From positions 1 through 47,922 of the IMG/VR virus record IMGVR_UViG_3300031652_000008: a stretch of DNA of 47,922 bases; one strand, given 5' to 3'. Both the position numbers and the translations under genes were made by a program. A model generated the notes under the pieces. The model was given only the letters and a program-made list of their open reading frames with translations. It was not told the origin of the DNA and made no database searches. Of this stretch, positions 47,359 to 47,922 are shown piece after piece. Origin of the DNA: a virus. The stretch's first letter is position 1, and each line of letters begins with the position of its first letter.

Positions 47359-47886
47359 TTATTGATTTAAAATTCTACATACTTTGCCTTGTGAGATATT
47401 TAGCTCACCTGCAATTTTTCGCTGTGAAAGCCCTTTTTTTGACATCTCAGCGACTTTCTTGATTAATTCTCTATTCACTGTATTGTTTTTTCCAGGTCTC
47501 TTAAAATGGCTTAAAATGCGCTTATTTTTGATTTGTATTTTTTGATTAATCTCAGAAATTGTGTAAATTCCTATTGAAGTAATCAGGCCTAAAATTATAC
47601 TTTTGCTCAAAACTTCAATATTTTCAATCTGAAAACCAGTGTTATAATACAAAAAAGCACCAAACCCATCAATAATTGATAACAAAATATTAATATACCT
47701 TTCATTTCCATAGGTTACATTTATCATTGTGACACCACCCAGACCAATACCAAACGAAATAGAAAGGATAATATCTATTGTTTTTTGAATATCGTCGGGC
47801 CTGGTATAATAACTCAATCTGGCATAAGAAGCAATTACGTGAACCAAAACAAACAATAAAACTATAATTATTGATATTTTCTTCAT
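47359..47886 (-). CDS. Membrane protein with C-terminal helix-turn-helix
   Basis: This 175-residue protein has four hydrophobic segments in the first ~115 residues, and the last 35 residues (VAEMSKKGLSQRKIAGELNI and SQGKVCRILNQ) form a helix-turn-helix of the resolvase/HTH_23 type. The combination of a membrane anchor and a DNA-binding domain is unusual. It starts in an ATGA overlap with the recT stop on the other side of the closing point (position 91 of the left copy). Confidence 0.72.
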   Translation of the reverse strand: MKKISIIIVLLFVLVHVIASYARLSYYTRPDDIQKTIDIILSISFGIGLGGVTMINVTYGNERYINILLSIIDGFGAFLYYNTGFQIENIEVLSKSIILGLITSIGIYTISEINQKIQIKNKRILSHFKRPGKNNTVNRELIKKVAEMSKKGLSQRKIAGELNISQGKVCRILNQ

Positions 47887-47922
47887 GACCGTGGATCTTC
47901 TGTTTTTTCTTTTACGAAATTT
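47796..47922. repeat. Terminal direct redundancy, right copy
   Basis: Identical to bases 1-127. The 5' end of the membrane-HTH gene and the 3' end of recT lie within this segment, so counting genes twice should be avoided. Confidence 0.9.

Noticed and set aside
1-47922. tRNA or rRNA genes
   Set aside because: No cloverleaf with a T-loop GTTCRA pattern and acceptor stem was found by eye in the non-coding parts. A dedicated search could still find a diverged one.

Overview
The window is a complete, circularly closing phage genome of about 47.8 kb. The first 127 bases are repeated exactly as the last 127 bases, so the unique length is about 47,795 bp and the two ends join. Every gene I can support lies on the minus strand. 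The DNA is AT-rich, genes overlap by a few bases (ATGA, TAATG, TGATG junctions), and Shine-Dalgarno sequences are rare. Seven promoters can be read by eye, six of them fitting TTTG-N20-TAnnTTTG closely, which is the primary sigma factor signature of Bacteroidota. Together with terminase, portal, tape measure and HK97-gp10-like genes, this indicates a tailed phage with a long, probably siphovirus-like tail and a Bacteroidota host. No integrase was recognised. The only classical regulator is a small XRE-type helix-turn-helix protein.

Layout in the direction of transcription (high to low coordinates, crossing the closing point). (1) An early block at 3128-1040 holds seven small genes plus an HTH gene, two promoters, a type I hammerhead ribozyme (2846-2904) and two copies of a structured RNA element (1608-1653, 2246-2289). 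(2) RecT (88-1035) is followed, across the junction, by a membrane protein with a C-terminal HTH (47359-47886), small genes, an HNH protein, a DUF1376-type protein, DnaB helicase (43446-44864) and a stand-alone DnaA DNA-binding domain. (3) A long accessory stretch (42.3-32.4 kb) carries a cytosine and an adenine DNA methyltransferase, a NinG-like nuclease, a DUF5131 protein with a three-cysteine motif, zinc-ribbon proteins and many one-off small ORFs separated by repeated hairpins. Two homologous, pseudoknotted ncRNA genes (41069-41195 and 46436-46561), each with its own promoter, lie in the early half. (4) Terminase small and large subunits (32264-30442) have their own promoter and terminator.

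(5) Between terL and portal sits the most striking element, a probable TIGR-Tas RNA-guided system (28932-30363). It has its own promoter, an attenuator-like leader, a tandem array with exact 18-bp period (alternating 9-bp repeats and 9-bp spacers), a 313-residue protein with an HNH-like N-terminus and an IS110/Nop-type C-terminus (TasH-like), a second array of the same repeats downstream of the gene, and a terminator. It is a self-contained transcription unit inserted between late genes.

(6) The late operon (28889-3263) starts at a near-perfect promoter and runs portal, scaffold-like protein, major capsid protein, a capsid-region protein, then a surface-glycan module (sulfotransferase-like, GT2, two-domain GT2, pyruvyltransferase-like), head-tail connectors, large tail and fibre proteins, a CHAP/NlpC-like cell-wall hydrolase, the tape measure protein near the very end, and a strong terminator.

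Protein names rest on motif and family recognition by eye. RNA structures rest on hand-checked base pairing, and on compensatory changes where there are two copies. No database search was run.
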